DNA from: Myxococcales bacterium
GTDB taxonomy: Bacteria > Myxococcota_A > Polyangia > Palsa-1104 > JAEUJZ01
Direction: 5' to 3'
Assembly (NCBI GenBank): GCA_016794365.1
Contig: JAEUKB010000028.1
Location: 186,001-250,000, forward strand
Length of the DNA: 64,000 nt
This document shows positions 53,992 to 64,000 of this stretch, piece after piece. Made by a program: the position numbers and the translations under genes. The first letter of the stretch is position 1; every line of letters starts with the position of its first letter. The notes under the pieces were generated by a model. That model had not been told where the DNA came from, searched no databases, and saw only the letters and a program-made list of their open reading frames with translations.

Positions 53992-54990
53992 TCAGCGCTC
54001 GGTGTGGAAGCTGCTGAGCAGACGAATGTAGTTGGCGCGCTCGTACGCGGCGGGACTCGGCGACCGTGCGTGGTTCATGCTGCCGCGAAGCTGCGCGATC
54101 GAGCTGTACTCATGCTGCACAAGCCAGTGCGTCATCTCGTCGAGGATCTTGCGAAGCTGCTGCGGTCCGTGTCGAAGCAGCGTCGAAACCATCTGCACGG
54201 CGTGCGCGCCCGCCATCAGCGCTTTGATCGCATCCGTCGCACAGTGAACACCGCCCGAGCAGGCCAGCGACAGCTCAGTGCGCGGAGAAACAATCGCGAG
54301 CCAGCGCAGTCGCAGCAGCAGCTCCGACGAGTCGGACAGGTGCAGCTCGAGCTGATTTTCCAGCGCTTCAATGTCGATGTCAGGCTGATAAAAGCGATTG
54401 AACAGGACCACGCCGCGCGCGCCGGTCTTGGCAATGTCAGCGACGAAGTGCGGCAGGCTGGTGTAAAACGGCGACAGCTTCACAGCGACGGGAATCTTCA
54501 CACTACTTTGCACCTGCGTGATGATCTGAAGCTGCGCTTGCTCGATGTCCGACGCGCTCTGCAAAGGTGACGACGGCAGAGAATACAGGTTTAGCTCCAG
54601 CGCCGACGCACCGGCTTGTTCCAGCTGCTGCGCGTAATCGAGCCAGCCTCCGAGCGTGGTCCCGTTGAGCGAAGCAATCACCGGCACCGACACCGCGTCG
54701 CGAATCCGTCGAAGCTGATTCAGATACGCTTCCGCTCGCAGCGCAAACACATCTGTCGAAGGAAAATAGCTCGTGGCTTCGGCATAAAAGTCCGAGTGCC
54801 CGTCGAGATGTTTCAGCGCAGCCAGCGACTCTTGCTGAAGCTGCTCCTCGAACAGAGAGCGCATCACCACCGCAGCTGCGCCCGCATCGACCAGCTTCTT
54901 GACGGAGTCCAGCTCATCAGCCAGCGGCGACGCACCGACGATGAGCGGATGGGAAAGCGAAAGACCCAGATAGCTTGTCGAAAGGTTCAT
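53992..54990 (-). CDS. Dihydroorotate dehydrogenase-like flavoprotein
   Basis: 332 residues in a TIM barrel of the PyrD family: NLSTSYLGLSLSHPLIVGASPL, VPVIASLNGTTLGGW, LELNLYSLP, KLSPFYTSLP and GGVHCATDAIKALMAGA, the FMN-binding end. The active-site loop differs from true PyrD, and these proteins often sit next to pyruvate:ferredoxin oxidoreductase. Here its ATG overlaps the end of nifJ by four bases. A role as electron-transfer or pyrimidine-related partner of the oxidoreductase is inferred. Confidence 0.75.
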   Translation of the reverse strand: MNLSTSYLGLSLSHPLIVGASPLADELDSVKKLVDAGAAAVVMRSLFEEQLQQESLAALKHLDGHSDFYAEATSYFPSTDVFALRAEAYLNQLRRIRDAVSVPVIASLNGTTLGGWLDYAQQLEQAGASALELNLYSLPSSPLQSASDIEQAQLQIITQVQSSVKIPVAVKLSPFYTSLPHFVADIAKTGARGVVLFNRFYQPDIDIEALENQLELHLSDSSELLLRLRWLAIVSPRTELSLACSGGVHCATDAIKALMAGAHAVQMVSTLLRHGPQQLRKILDEMTHWLVQHEYSSIAQLRGSMNHARSPSPAAYERANYIRLLSSFHTER

Positions 54991-57900
54991 GGCTTGGAAC
55001 TCCCCGACGGGACCGATGGCAGTGAAGACGAAGCAGCGCTGTCGTGACTTCCGTCGAGCGGCCCGACGCGCAGGCTCTGCAAGTGTTCGTACATCGCACG
55101 TCGCATGGCCACATCGCGCTCGGCGGCTTTGACCAGCTCGCGATAGCGCTGCGGATCGGCCAGCTCGACCATGCGGAACCGACCTTCGCCCGCCATGTAC
55201 TTTTGCACCGAGGTCTTGCCCGGCGCTGAGTCCAGCTTAAGCGGCGCTTCCCCCGCGTCCAGCCGTCGCGGATCGAAGCGATACAGCGGCCACACGCCCG
55301 AATCCACCGCCAGTCGCTGCTGCTCGGCCCCAAGCTGCAAGTCGTAGCCATGCGCAATGCAGTGACTGTACGCGATGATGAGCGACGGACCCGGAAAGCT
55401 CTCGGCCTCGACAAACGCTTTGACCGTGTGCGCGTCTTTGGCCCCGAGCGCCACGCGCGCGACGTAGACGTGTCCGTACATCATCGCCAGCATCCCGAGG
55501 TCTTTCTTCGGTAGCTCTTTGCCCGCCGCTGCGAACTTGGCCGCCGCGCCAATCGGCGTTGCCTTCGACTGCTGTCCGCCGGTGTTTGAGTACACCTCGG
55601 TATCGAGCACCAGCAAGTTCACATCCTGTCCCGACAGCAGCACATGATCGAGCCCACCGAAGCCAATGTCATAGGCCCAGCCGTCACCACCGACGATCCA
55701 GACGCTCTTTTTGACCAAGTAATCCGCGAGCGACGACAAAAGCTTCGCTTCGGGACGATCGATCCGCGCCAGCCGACTTCGCAGCAGCACCACACGCTCG
55801 CGCTGATCGAAAATCGCCGCTTCGGTGTCCTGTGAGGCCTGCAAAAGTCCTGTCACAAGCTCGTCGGACAGCTCGGATGAAAGGCTACGTAACAAGCTCT
55901 GGGCATAGCGACTGTGCGCATCGACGGACAGACGGAAGCCCAGCCCAAACTCCGCGTTGTCTTCAAACAGCGAGTTCGCCCACGCCGGACCGCGACCGTT
56001 GCGATCCGTCGTCCACGGCGTCGTCGGCAGGTTTCCGCCGTAAATCGACGAGCAGCCCGTCGCATTCGCCACCATCAGCCTGTCTCCGAAGAGCTGCGTC
56101 AGGAGCTTCAGATACGGCGTCTCGCCACAGCCTGCGCACGCACCCGAAAACTCAAACAGCGGTGTCAAAAGCTGACTGCCTTTGACATCCAGGTGTACCG
56201 TCTTCCGATCCGGCGGCGGCAGCGTCTGGAAATACTCGAACGTCTGACGCTCGACGGGCTTTATCGGCTCGGCGGGCACCATATCGATCGCTTTGTGTCG
56301 CGGATTGCTCTTGTCTTTGGCCGGACAAAACTGCACGCACAGCCCACAGCCGGTACAGTCGTCGGGAGCCACCTGAACGCGAAACTTTGTCCCCGGTGCA
56401 GCGTCGCGATCTTTCCAGTCCATCGCCACAAAGCCCGCCGGAGCATGGTCGAGCTGCTGCGCCGAAAACGTCGCCGTCCGAATCGCCGCGTGCGGACAGA
56501 TCACCGCGCACTTGCCGCACTGGATGCAGACCTCGGGATCCCACGACGGAATCTGCAACGCCAGGCTGCGCCGGTCATACACCGACGTTCCGAGCGGCCA
56601 GGTTCCATCGACGGGAAACGCGCTCACCGGGAGCAGATCCCCGTGTCCCGCCAGCATCAGCGCCGTCACGCGCTTGACGAAATCGGGTGCGCTCGACGAA
56701 ACCAGCGCGGGACGAGCACGCTGGGACAGCTCTGCTTGCGCAATCGGCACTTCAAACAGGTTTTCGAGCGTCCGATCGATCGCCGCCAGGTTGCGTCGCA
56801 CCACCTCGGCTCCGCGCTTTCCGTACGACTTCTGCGCCGCTTGCCGAATCTTTTCGATCGCCAGCTCTTTGGGCAGCACACCCGACAGCGCAAAAAAGCA
56901 GGTCTGCATCACCGTGCTGATCATCTTGCCGAGCCCCGCTTCCTCGGCGACACGCTGCGCATCGATCACAAACAGACGCAGCTTGCGCTCGATCAGGATC
57001 GACAGCACCTCACGCGGGAGCAGCGCCAGCACGCGCTCTTTGGGCCATGGCGCGTTCAGCAGCACCGTCGCACCTTCTTCGGCCAGCTCGACGATTTCAA
57101 ATCGATCAAGGAGCTGCGGCTGATGACAGGCCACAAAGCTCGCGCGCTGAATCTTGTACGACGAACGAATGGGACTGGGTCCAAACCGCAGGTGCGACAC
57201 TGTCACAGCGCCCGCTTTGCGCGAGTCATAGACGAAGTAACCCTGCGCAAAGTGATCCGTCTGTTCGCCGATGATCTTGATCGTGTTCTTGTTGCTTCCG
57301 ACGGTGCCGTCCGATCCCAGCCCGAAAAAGACCGCGCGCACCACGTCGGAAGGCTCGCTCCAAACAAACTCGTCATACGGCAGTGAGCGTCGTCCCACGT
57401 CGTCGTTGATGCCGATCAAGACATGTCGTCGCGGCTTCGCCTGCAAAAGCTCCGCAAAGATCGCCAGCACCATCTGTGGAGTGAACTCTTTCGACGACAG
57501 TCCGTAGCGTCCGGCGATGATCTTGGGAAGCGTGTGAAGCAGACCATCATCCACCGCTTCGGTCAGCGCCGTCACCACGTCGAGATAGAGCGGATCTCCG
57601 ACGGCACCCGGTTCCTTCGTTCGATCGAGCACCGCCAGCGCACGCACCGTCTTCGGCAGCGCCGCGACAAAGTCCTGCGTCACCCACGGACGAAACAGCC
57701 GAACTTTGAGCACACCGACGCGTACATCTTGCGAAACCAAGCGCTCGACGACCTCATGAACGCACTCTGCCGACGAGCCCATCGTCACGATCACGCGCTC
57801 AGCCTCGGGATGTCCCACGTAGTCAAACAGCCGATAGCGTCGTCCGGTCAGCTTCGCAAACTGATCCAAGCTCTGACGGAGCAGCGACGGAAACGCATCG

Positions 57901-58601
57901 TAGAACGGCTGGCCAGCTTCACGCGCTTGAAAGAACGTATCGGGATTCTGCGCCGTCCCACGCAGCACCGGACGATCGGGCAGCAGCGCACGCTGTCGCA
58001 GCGACGCGAGTGATTCGGGATCGATGAGCGCACGCAGCGTCTCATCGTCGAGCGGCTCAATCTTGGCAATCTCATGCGAGGTCCGAAAGCCGTCAAAAAA
58101 GTGCAGGATCGGAATCCGACTGCGCAGCGTCGTGGCATGCGCAATCGCCGCGAAGTCCTGCGCTTCTTGCACCGATCCCGACGAAAGCAGCGCAAACCCC
58201 GTCGTCCGACACGTCATCACGTCGGAGTGATCGCAAAAGATCGACAGCGCATGCGTTGCCACCGTGCGAGCCGCGACGTGGAGCACCATCGGCAAAAGCT
58301 CTCCGGCGATCTTGAGCATGTTCGGAATCATCAGGAGCAGACCCTGCGACGCGGTAAACGTCGTCGCCAGCGATCCAGCTTGCAGCGCGCCGTGGACCGC
58401 AGCGATGGCTCCTGCTTCCGACTGCATCTCGACGACACGCGGCACTTCGCCCCACAGATTTTTGTGACCGTGCGTAGACCACTCGTCGGACAACTCACCC
58501 ATCGCAGAGGCTGGTGTGATCGGATAAATCGCGATCACTTCGCTCAGCGAATGGGCAACCCGAGCGACGGCTTCGTTGGCATCGAGCGTGATTGCGGACA
58601 T
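54987..58601 (-). CDS. nifJ: Pyruvate:ferredoxin (flavodoxin) oxidoreductase
   Basis: 1204 residues, the single-chain form. Domain I (YPITPASAMGELSDEW), domain II, coenzyme-A region, two 4Fe-4S motifs (CIQCGKCAVICP and CTGCGLCVQFCP, about residues 700 and 755) and a C-terminal TPP domain with GACAGCGETPYLKLL and GGDGWAYDIGFGGLDH. It oxidises pyruvate to acetyl-CoA with reduction of ferredoxin. The matching ferredoxin gene lies 137 bp upstream. This implies at least part-time low-oxygen metabolism. Confidence 0.95.
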   Translation of the reverse strand: MSAITLDANEAVARVAHSLSEVIAIYPITPASAMGELSDEWSTHGHKNLWGEVPRVVEMQSEAGAIAAVHGALQAGSLATTFTASQGLLLMIPNMLKIAGELLPMVLHVAARTVATHALSIFCDHSDVMTCRTTGFALLSSGSVQEAQDFAAIAHATTLRSRIPILHFFDGFRTSHEIAKIEPLDDETLRALIDPESLASLRQRALLPDRPVLRGTAQNPDTFFQAREAGQPFYDAFPSLLRQSLDQFAKLTGRRYRLFDYVGHPEAERVIVTMGSSAECVHEVVERLVSQDVRVGVLKVRLFRPWVTQDFVAALPKTVRALAVLDRTKEPGAVGDPLYLDVVTALTEAVDDGLLHTLPKIIAGRYGLSSKEFTPQMVLAIFAELLQAKPRRHVLIGINDDVGRRSLPYDEFVWSEPSDVVRAVFFGLGSDGTVGSNKNTIKIIGEQTDHFAQGYFVYDSRKAGAVTVSHLRFGPSPIRSSYKIQRASFVACHQPQLLDRFEIVELAEEGATVLLNAPWPKERVLALLPREVLSILIERKLRLFVIDAQRVAEEAGLGKMISTVMQTCFFALSGVLPKELAIEKIRQAAQKSYGKRGAEVVRRNLAAIDRTLENLFEVPIAQAELSQRARPALVSSSAPDFVKRVTALMLAGHGDLLPVSAFPVDGTWPLGTSVYDRRSLALQIPSWDPEVCIQCGKCAVICPHAAIRTATFSAQQLDHAPAGFVAMDWKDRDAAPGTKFRVQVAPDDCTGCGLCVQFCPAKDKSNPRHKAIDMVPAEPIKPVERQTFEYFQTLPPPDRKTVHLDVKGSQLLTPLFEFSGACAGCGETPYLKLLTQLFGDRLMVANATGCSSIYGGNLPTTPWTTDRNGRGPAWANSLFEDNAEFGLGFRLSVDAHSRYAQSLLRSLSSELSDELVTGLLQASQDTEAAIFDQRERVVLLRSRLARIDRPEAKLLSSLADYLVKKSVWIVGGDGWAYDIGFGGLDHVLLSGQDVNLLVLDTEVYSNTGGQQSKATPIGAAAKFAAAGKELPKKDLGMLAMMYGHVYVARVALGAKDAHTVKAFVEAESFPGPSLIIAYSHCIAHGYDLQLGAEQQRLAVDSGVWPLYRFDPRRLDAGEAPLKLDSAPGKTSVQKYMAGEGRFRMVELADPQRYRELVKAAERDVAMRRAMYEHLQSLRVGPLDGSHDSAASSSLPSVPSGSSKP

Positions 58602-58738
58602 GTTCCCTCCCGGCGCAGTCGATGCTGCGACCGTGTCTCTCGACGAGAAACGAACTCTTTGGGAAGGATCTTACGAGGAGGCGAGCGGGCAGGAAAAGAA
58701 ACTTTGCGCAGAAAATGCGCAAATAGAAGAACGAGAGA

Positions 58739-59062
<324 letters not shown>

Positions 59063-59227
59063 TCAGGCTCCTTAAAAAACTTCGTCGGTGTTACCGGCTA
59101 GCTTGGTTTTTTACGTTACGGGCGTCCGGCGGTGGACGTCAACCGGATTTCTTGTCTCCACCGAAGGTCGGATCGTCGCCCAGAGTGTAGTGTTTTCGCA
59201 CAGTTGCGCGATGAAGCGCTGCGCTCG

Positions 59228-60355
59228 TCACGAAGGCAGGCTGTTGTTCGCAAACGCTCGCTCGATAAACCAATAAAGCGACAGCAGCAGCAGCACAAGG
59301 CTTCCGCCCCGAACCAGCCAGGTCTGATGGCGATTCTGTCGCGACAGCCTCAGGAGCATCGGCAACAGCAGCGCCACCACCGCGAGCTGTCCCAGCTCGA
59401 CACCGACGTTGAACGATAGCAGCGCGGACACAAAGCCGGTCTTGGGCAGTCCCAGCTCGCGCAGCACCTGTGCAAAGCCGAGCCCGTGAATCAGTCCGAA
59501 CAAGAACGCATAGAGCGCTCGACGAGTCACCGTCGGCCACAGCAGGTTTTCCACCGCAATCCAGCCAATCGACAGCGCGATCGCGGACTCGACGTAGCGA
59601 CTCGGGATCTGAATCAGCGACAGCGCCGCCAAGACCAGCGTCAGCGAGTGCGCCACCGTAAACGCCGTCACCACCCGCAGCACAAATCCCAGCGCCCGTC
59701 GCAGAGACTCGCGCTGCCCGAGCGTTCCAGCCAGAAGGAGCAGGCCCACCAAAAACGCCAGGTGATCGTAGCCGGTGAAGATGTGCTCGATGCCCAGTCG
59801 CAGATGATCAAGCAGGTGATCGAAAAGCCCGCGCGGCTTTCCGAGCGTCAGCTCTCGTCGATCGTCACGAAACAGGTGCTCGCGGACTTCGCCGTCCGCT
59901 TCGATCTTGGCCAGCCCTTGATGTCTCGCGTCGAGATCGAAGAACAAGCTGTAGTGAAGACGCGCCGATTGCAGCGCACGCGCACACTCAAACCGCAGCG
60001 AAGTGGCGACGAAAAATCCGCCCGAGCGCTCGGTCAGCTCGCTTCGCAGCAGTCGTCCCGGACAGCGCTGACCTTGATTTTCGACGCTCAGCTTCGATAG
60101 CAGATACTGCGCCAGTCGATCTTGCTGCTGCATCACTTCGTCGCGGGACATCGGACGCGAAGGCGGCAGCGCCAGCGCTTCATACAAGTCGTTGTTGGCG
60201 ACGCGCAGCGTGACGGTGACCTGATAACGCTCGGGAACGACGTGAAGATAGACAACGCTCGACTGGTGAGCGAGCGCCCCAGACGGAAACAGCCAAGCGA
60301 GGGAACAGAGAAGGAAGAAGAAGCGAAAGAACCCGAGCCAAGCCAGTGCAGACAT
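59228..60355 (-). CDS. HupE/UreJ-family membrane protein
   Basis: 375 residues. A signal-like helix and an extracytoplasmic region of about 170 residues precede the HupE/UreJ_2 domain: LGIEHIFTGYDHLAFLVGLLLL, TAFTVAHSLTLVLAAL and LIHGLGFAQVL carry conserved His and Asp residues that bind nickel or cobalt in this transporter group. Six to seven helices in total. No hydrogenase or urease genes are nearby; with corrinoid genes 45 kb away the metal could be cobalt, but that is speculative. It begins 21 bp after the RecA-SLOG gene. Confidence 0.75.
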   Translation of the reverse strand: MSALAWLGFFRFFFLLCSLAWLFPSGALAHQSSVVYLHVVPERYQVTVTLRVANNDLYEALALPPSRPMSRDEVMQQQDRLAQYLLSKLSVENQGQRCPGRLLRSELTERSGGFFVATSLRFECARALQSARLHYSLFFDLDARHQGLAKIEADGEVREHLFRDDRRELTLGKPRGLFDHLLDHLRLGIEHIFTGYDHLAFLVGLLLLAGTLGQRESLRRALGFVLRVVTAFTVAHSLTLVLAALSLIQIPSRYVESAIALSIGWIAVENLLWPTVTRRALYAFLFGLIHGLGFAQVLRELGLPKTGFVSALLSFNVGVELGQLAVVALLLPMLLRLSRQNRHQTWLVRGGSLVLLLLSLYWFIERAFANNSLPS

Positions 60356-60376
60356 CGGGTTCTGAAGAAAGAGCGG

Positions 60377-61714
60377 TTACGCCTTGATCGGACCGGAGCG
60401 ACCCGTACGGCTCGCACCGAAGCTGCTTGCGAACAGCTCGACGATGGCCGCACGTCCGTCATCGCTCAGGCTGCGGGTGCCAGTTCCGGTAAAGCGCGTG
60501 TGCGTAATCACCGGCTTGGATGCCTGCCACTGACGCGAAGTGTGGTTCCAGGTAAACCACGAGCGACGCTCTTGATCGTAGACGTGCAGCGGCTTGCCTT
60601 GGTGACGAGCCAGCTCTGCCGCCCAGCCGGTGCCGCCCTTGACGGTGTCGTCGCGCTGAATGACACCGATGATGAACACCTCTTGCGAGGAGTTGACCTG
60701 ATGCCAAATGCTCTGAAGCACCTTACGCAGCGTCGGATTCTGGTGATACGGACGATGCATCGTCGCTGACACATAGGCCAGGCTGACATCACCGTCGCGT
60801 AGCTCTTCGCTGGTCAGCAGCCGCAGACCGCGCGTCCGCGCCACCGGATGACCCTCGAACGAGTAGTTCTCTTCCTTCAGACCGTAGCGCTCGGCACATG
60901 CACCGAACTCGGCTTCGGCCCCGATCGCACCGCCCGATAGCAGCGTGTACGCCGACGGAGGCAGATCACTCGCGGGAGCACTCGGCGCCCGATCATCGAC
61001 CAGCCGCATCGTGTCGGGATGCAGGATGAGGTGCGTATCGCAGACCACGTCATTGTCATGATCTTTGAGCAGTCGAACCGACAGGTCCTTGTCCACCGGC
61101 TGGAGGAACACCACCAAGCTGATCAGGCTCGCGAACCGATCACACGGCGGAGGCACCCGATCGGGCACATCCGGTCCGGTCTGGTGACGATGGGTCAGCG
61201 CCGTCATCCACAGCTCGACATTGAGCTGCTTTGCCAGCGCACGAAGCTCCGTGGCTTCTTCCAGCGTGGCCCGCGACCAGTCGAATGCATCGATCATGAT
61301 CACGTCGGGAACAAACTGCGCGTGGGCCGACAGAAGCTCGACGGAGTGCTTGAGCTTGGCAATCGAAAACTCGTTGCCGCCACCGTGACCATGCAGGCTG
61401 TAGGCCTGAATGATGCGGTTTTTGTTGATCAGCTCTTGCGTCGCAGAAACGTCAGACAGGTCAGCCGTCTTCGCCAAGTCCTGAAACACCGCGTCGTACC
61501 AGCTCTTGACGTGGTCAACAGGCGAGTCCAGCGAGACGTGCAAAACCTTGCGGTCGCGCATCAGATCGTCCAGCGCGACGTGTACCAGGAAGGCCGTCTT
61601 GCCGACGCCAGCCCGGGCCATAGCCACACCCAATTTGCCTCTTCCGAGGCCACCGTGGCTCGATTTTTCAAGAATCCGTAGCGGGCTCCGTTCGTTCACA
61701 TCTTTGCGATACAT
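60377..61714 (-). CDS. RecA/DnaB-like ATPase fused to a SLOG (LOG-like Rossmann) domain
   Basis: 445 residues. Residues 20-230 form a RecA/KaiC-like core: Walker A ARAGVGKTAF (34-43) and Walker B VIMIDAFDW (about 139-147), with a HRHQTG motif. Residues 265-400 are a SLOG-type domain: YTLLSGGAIGAEAEFG, YHQNPTLRKVLQSIW and GGTGWAAELARHQGKPLHVYD match LOG-like nucleotide-ligand-binding folds. SLOG domains are linked to nucleotide-derived signals in conflict systems. It lies 15 bp after fusA and 21 bp before hupE, so co-transcription is likely. Confidence 0.75.
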   Translation of the reverse strand: MYRKDVNERSPLRILEKSSHGGLGRGKLGVAMARAGVGKTAFLVHVALDDLMRDRKVLHVSLDSPVDHVKSWYDAVFQDLAKTADLSDVSATQELINKNRIIQAYSLHGHGGGNEFSIAKLKHSVELLSAHAQFVPDVIMIDAFDWSRATLEEATELRALAKQLNVELWMTALTHRHQTGPDVPDRVPPPCDRFASLISLVVFLQPVDKDLSVRLLKDHDNDVVCDTHLILHPDTMRLVDDRAPSAPASDLPPSAYTLLSGGAIGAEAEFGACAERYGLKEENYSFEGHPVARTRGLRLLTSEELRDGDVSLAYVSATMHRPYHQNPTLRKVLQSIWHQVNSSQEVFIIGVIQRDDTVKGGTGWAAELARHQGKPLHVYDQERRSWFTWNHTSRQWQASKPVITHTRFTGTGTRSLSDDGRAAIVELFASSFGASRTGRSGPIKA

Positions 61715-61729
61715 GGGAAGGCCTCCTGG

Positions 61730-63820
<2,091 letters not shown>

Positions 63821-64000
63821 GATGTTGGCTCCACAGGCCGCATCCAGACACAGGGATGGGCCGCAGGGATTTTCTTCGGAAGCAATTTAGACGCAAGTGA
63901 AAAATTCCCCATCGGCGCTGACCAGCGTCCGTGATTTTGTTTCCGAGTCGCCTGACAATAGCGAAGAGCGCCCGTTTCGTTTCACTCGCGCCGATCTCCA
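63821..64000. other. Upstream region of fusA
   Basis: 180 bp with no gene that I can support. It should contain the fusA promoter on the minus strand; a TTGTCA element with AT-rich DNA 16 bp away near 63935-63960 is a weak candidate only. Confidence 0.3.

Overview
The window looks like a chromosomal segment of a GC-rich, Gram-negative deltaproteobacterium in the wider sense, most likely Myxococcota. The signs are many lipobox-bearing surface proteins with Asp/Pro/Ser-rich linkers and cysteine-rich or FG-GAP-like repeats, a Ser/Thr kinase with a PEGA-like tail, OmpA-domain proteins, and an elongation factor G of the spirochaete/planctomycete/deltaproteobacterial (mitochondrial EFG1-like) kind. 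This placement is inferred from gene content; no 16S gene is present.

Layout. 1-11 kb: the end of murC, rsmI, a PilZ protein, tRNA-Leu(UAA), a HAD phosphatase, a GH13 amylase-type lipoprotein, a TPR protein, and an ArsA-type ATPase divergent from ileS. 11-20 kb: two envelope genes, then a long minus-strand run that reads from a periplasmic FKBP isomerase through two lipoproteins, cobQ, a beta-propeller protein and a BtuF/BtuC/BtuD-like ABC importer; the last part is a probable corrinoid uptake and salvage operon. 20-28.5 kb: mfd, a POT peptide transporter, a cysteine-rich lipoprotein, a hypothetical gene, a secreted cyclophilin and a SnoaL-like protein.

28.7-33.8 kb is the accessory heart of the window. 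A Ser/Thr kinase gene is cut exactly between the Arg and Asp codons of its HRD catalytic loop by a 3426-bp insertion. Removing it restores a 532-codon kinase, and a 3-bp AGA repeat flanks the insert. The insert has no recognisable transposase. It carries a small gene plus a nucleotidyltransferase-like gene of host-like composition, an AT-rich segment with a 622-codon nucleoside-phosphorylase-domain protein resembling bacterial immune effectors, and about 700 bp of mostly unexplained sequence.

33.8-49 kb: an rny-fthC-zapA operon with a near-consensus promoter that would give an almost leaderless zapA mRNA, a glycine-rich lipoprotein, an RlpA-like protein, a homocysteine S-methyltransferase, a coiled-coil membrane protein, a hemerythrin, two OmpA proteins with a shared cysteine octapeptide repeat, a large FG-GAP/CARDB lipoprotein, and fadR-like - lipoprotein - rsmG ending in a strong Rho-independent terminator. 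49-64 kb (almost all minus strand): clpX, purB, a lipoprotein, an orphan Dam-type methylase, a PyrD-like gene overlapping a pyruvate:ferredoxin oxidoreductase, a ferredoxin, and a tight fusA - RecA/SLOG fusion - hupE cluster.

Most of the window is vertically inherited housekeeping and envelope genes packed tightly, with several tail-to-tail overlaps. The kinase-splitting insertion is the only clear foreign island. Other points of interest are an IleRS with a GIHH instead of HIGH signature, the RecA-SLOG fusion, the Cys-octad OmpA pair, and an ArsA-type ATPase with Arg at the P-loop lysine.
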